DNA of 55,172 nt from Bacteroidales bacterium (lineage in GTDB: Bacteria; Bacteroidota; Bacteroidia; Bacteroidales; VadinHA17). Of the stretch, positions 52,863 to 55,172 are shown piece by piece. The stretch is from NCBI GenBank assembly GCA_029974835.1, contig JARKQN010000058.1, positions 1-55,172 of the forward strand. The letters are read 5' to 3'. The notes beneath the pieces were generated by a model. The model worked only from the letters and a program-made list of their open reading frames with translations. It ran no database searches and was not told the origin of the DNA. A program made the translations under genes and the position numbers. Positions within the stretch are counted from its first letter, which is position 1, and each line of letters starts with the position of its first letter.

Positions 52863-54740
52863 CTACTCAGGCAGACCCGAACTTTTCATCCCCTTCGCAC
52901 TCTTAACCATCCTTATAAACTCGGCTCTGTAACCTTCCTCATCCTCGCCCCTTGCCGAGCCGGCCAGCACAATGACTTTTTCAAAATCAGAATTTCCCTT
53001 GAATTCAGAATCGCGCAGCAGCATACCGAACTCAGCCACCGCCGCAGCAAACCTGATGTTTTCCGATGCCTCCTCAATCTTCTTTCCATTTCCCGAAACA
53101 GGTTTCTCCATAAGAATGCTGGTTTCATTACCGGGCACCTTATACCGAACCTTTACTGTAAGTAATTCATTCGACTGCCCGCTTTCCGGCGCAGAGGAGA
53201 CCTTCTGGTATTTCAGCGGATCGATTGAAGGTACTCTTTCGTCAGCGCCTGCCGGTATTATCTCATACAGAGCTGTTACATTATGCCCCGATCCCATCTC
53301 CCCTGCATCTTTTGTGTCATTATTGAAATCTTCATCATTCAGCAGTCTGTTCTCATATCCTATGAGCCTGTATGACGACACTCTTGCAGGATTGAATTCA
53401 ATCTGAAACTTGACATCATTAGCAATTGTAAAAAGAGTACCGCCAAATTCCCGCACCAGGACGCGTCTTGCTTCCTGTAGGTTGTCTATATAAGCATAGT
53501 TGCCGTTGCCCTTGTCGGCTATAATCTCCATCTTGTCATCCTTGTAATTTCCCATGCCAAATCCGAGTACAGTTATATAGACTCCCGATTTTCTTTTCTC
53601 CTCAACAAGCCTTTCCATCCCTCCGTTGCTCGATTCACCAACATTGAAATCACCATCTGTAGCAAGAATTACCCTGTTATTTCCGCCGTCGATAAAGTTC
53701 TTTTCTGCCACGGAATAGGCAAGCCTCAGCCCTTCTCCTCCTGCTGTTGAGCCGCCTGCACGGAGGTTGTCAATAGCCCTCATTATCTTATCCTTCTGGT
53801 CGCCCGTGGTGGAGCCGAGCACCAGACCGGCGGCACCGGCATAGACAACTATGGCAACCCTGTCTTGAGGTCTGAGTTCATTTACAAGCAATCCGAAGGC
53901 TGATTTCAGCAGCGGAAGCTTGTTCGGGTCATCCATTGAACCAGACACATCGATCAGAAACACAAGGTTTGACGGAGGAAGGGTGGACTTATCAATGCTT
54001 TTTCCCTTAAGGCCAACCTGGAAAAGCAGATGCCTGTTATTCCATGGGCATACTGCGACTTCGGTATATACGGCAAACGGATGCCTTCCCGAAGGCTCAG
54101 GGTATGAATACCTGAAGTAGTTAATCATCTCCTCGATTCTCACCGCATCGGCAGGCGGAAGCTGCCCCATATTGATAAACCTGCGGATGTTTGAATAGGA
54201 AGCATTGTCAACATCGATTGAAAAAGTCGACAGAGGGTTATGCCTTACGTTTTTGAATCCGTTCTCATTAACCGGAGAATAGCCTTCCGTATTGAAATTA
54301 TAGTTGTATCGGTTTATTCTTCCGCCCCCCTGCAAATTATAGCCGGCAATTGACGGGGCTGCAGCATACTCTGCCGCAAACCTTGCATCAGCTTTTGCAG
54401 TCCGGAAGGTTTTTGATGAATTAAGATCATCTTCCATAACCATCAGTTCCGATACAAGCCTTATATTTATTATGCTCCGGTTACCCGCTTTTATTTCAGT
54501 GGCAATATAACCAGACAATGAGAATCTTAACAGGTCTGCTCCGGAGCTCACCTGGATTTTGTATGAACCATCCGAAGCGGTGTAAACCTTTGCGCCGGTG
54601 GTTTTATTGTTAACAAGTACCCCGGCAAGGGAATTACCCTTTTCATCGGTGACCTTGCCTGTTACTGTTCCTGATTCAACGAATGACAATATGATGCCTG
54701 TAAGAACCAGTATTCCGAAAATTTTCAATACGTTTTTCAT
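52863..54740 (-). CDS. VWA domain protein of the YfbK type with carboxypeptidase-regulatory-like domain
   Basis: I choose ATG 54740 (625 residues, MKNVLKIFGILVLTGIILSF, a signal peptide); the frame is open to 54842 but the upstream residues are not signal-like. A carboxypeptidase-regulatory-like domain follows (GKVTDEKGNSLAGVLVNN). Next come the YfbK N-terminal domain (NPLSTFSIDVDNASYSNIRR), the VWA domain with the MIDAS motif FLIDVSGSMDDPNKL near residue 255, and a C-terminal DUF3520 domain. Such proteins are exported and often involved in surface adhesion or envelope complexes; the exact partner is not known. It is alone on its strand. Confidence 0.88.
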   Translation of the reverse strand: MKNVLKIFGILVLTGIILSFVESGTVTGKVTDEKGNSLAGVLVNNKTTGAKVYTASDGSYKIQVSSGADLLRFSLSGYIATEIKAGNRSIINIRLVSELMVMEDDLNSSKTFRTAKADARFAAEYAAAPSIAGYNLQGGGRINRYNYNFNTEGYSPVNENGFKNVRHNPLSTFSIDVDNASYSNIRRFINMGQLPPADAVRIEEMINYFRYSYPEPSGRHPFAVYTEVAVCPWNNRHLLFQVGLKGKSIDKSTLPPSNLVFLIDVSGSMDDPNKLPLLKSAFGLLVNELRPQDRVAIVVYAGAAGLVLGSTTGDQKDKIMRAIDNLRAGGSTAGGEGLRLAYSVAEKNFIDGGNNRVILATDGDFNVGESSNGGMERLVEEKRKSGVYITVLGFGMGNYKDDKMEIIADKGNGNYAYIDNLQEARRVLVREFGGTLFTIANDVKFQIEFNPARVSSYRLIGYENRLLNDEDFNNDTKDAGEMGSGHNVTALYEIIPAGADERVPSIDPLKYQKVSSAPESGQSNELLTVKVRYKVPGNETSILMEKPVSGNGKKIEEASENIRFAAAVAEFGMLLRDSEFKGNSDFEKVIVLAGSARGEDEEGYRAEFIRMVKSAKGMKSSGLPE

Positions 54741-54842
54741 AACATTATGTTTTTGGTTAAACTTCATCAACATGATGCGGAGCTTTATGAAATTCCATAA
54801 AATATTTTCAATTCCCTTATTATTAATGATTTCGGCAACCAT

Positions 54843-55172
54843 TTTAAAGTCTTGCCGTCATTTCGGAGCGAAACAACAGACAGTCGTCAGGGCTTAAAGA
54901 CATTGTAGTGTAAAGACAGCTGTATGGCGTAATGGCCATTTAACATAACCATAAATCTGGTTGATATTCCATTAATAACCAGGTTCCAATCTCTGGTCTA
55001 AACAAAAAAGCCATTCGTCAAAAATATTTGACTGGTATTTGTTTTATTCCTACTTTGTAATCTGATTTAATTACAGTTAATTATTTAACCCCAGGTTGCC
55101 TGTCAACGGATTTCTAATATCACGATCTACATTGCCATTCAGCCTGAAAAAAATAAGAATTTAACCCGCAGA
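54843..55172. other. Intergenic region upstream of the VWA gene to the window edge
   Basis: No gene is visible in this 330-bp AT-rich stretch. An inverted repeat, GTCAAA-AATA-TTTGAC (55017-55032), overlaps a minus-strand TATTTTTG (55026-55019) that could be the -7 element of the VWA gene, though no -33 partner is clear and the leader would be ~280 nt. Nothing else stands out. Confidence 0.4.

Overview
The window is a gene-dense chromosomal segment of a Bacteroidota bacterium, most likely from the Bacteroidales/Marinilabiliales side; I cannot name the species. The placement rests on Bacteroidota-type families (DUF3822, DUF3078, an ABC half-transporter with a TerB-like N-terminus, the SiaB/SiaC pair, a ribosomal protein S1 with a long charged N-terminus), on promoter -7 elements of the Bacteroidota form TAnnTTTG, and on the near absence of Shine-Dalgarno sequences. 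Multihaem cytochromes, a DUF438/hemerythrin protein and a GH53 galactanase suggest an anaerobe or microaerophile that degrades plant polysaccharide (inference).

Layout. 2-3025: 5'-truncated ABC transporter. 3087-4042 (-): siaB-siaC phosphorylation pair. 4186-12003 (-): probable operon rpsA, STAS protein, rnz, guaA, S41 protease, THUMP methyltransferase. 12263-18155 (+): surface-sugar operon ugd, rfbA, rfbC, rfbD, phosphohexomutase, yjbQ; rfbB is absent. 18142-19560 (-): RecD-like helicase. 19683-21376 (+): DUF3822, rsmD (TTG start) and a 57-aa membrane peptide. 21444-22931 (-): tocopherol-cyclase-like protein and SRPBCC protein. 22932-23796: non-coding patch with small palindromes and a 90-bp direct repeat that carries a copy of the 3' end and terminator of the neighbouring tRNA-Asp gene (23797-23871). 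23987-24835 (-): Tat-exported sugar isomerase-like protein. 24955-29301 (-): tightly coupled retropepsin, four-module CBM48 lipoprotein and LtaS-like transferase. 29428-33348 (+): GDSL lipoprotein, DUF438/hemerythrin/PAS protein, DUF1858-DUF2249 protein, MFS transporter. 33501-38071 (+): eno, corA, an unrecognised membrane-anchored protein, DUF3078 protein, mscL. 38151-41541 (-): secreted protein, pentahaem cytochrome and monohaem barrel-like protein. 41723-43749: YIP1 protein, GH53 galactanase and a 37-aa basic protein. 43849-46119 (-): zwf-pgl. 46305-52741 (+): gltB-gltD with an elaborate leader. 52863-54740 (-): VWA/YfbK-type protein.

The most notable observation is upstream of gltB. A promoter is followed by a 20-codon ORF containing four consecutive branched-chain codons (Leu-Ile-Val-Leu), overlapping three mutually exclusive RNA stems of which the last is a strong intrinsic terminator. 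This is the architecture of a ribosome-mediated attenuator and would tie glutamate synthase expression to branched-chain amino-acid supply. The gltB-gltD spacer is itself unusual: it is filled by an AT-rich tandem array with a 17-bp period that runs into the gltD start codon.

Working together: zwf/pgl supply NADPH, which glutamate synthase may use. ugd/rfb/phosphohexomutase make nucleotide sugars for surface glycans. The 24955-29301 trio looks like an envelope glycan-decoration module of unknown substrate. The cytochrome cluster looks like a periplasm-to-outer-membrane electron route. All functions are inferred from sequence motifs read by eye.
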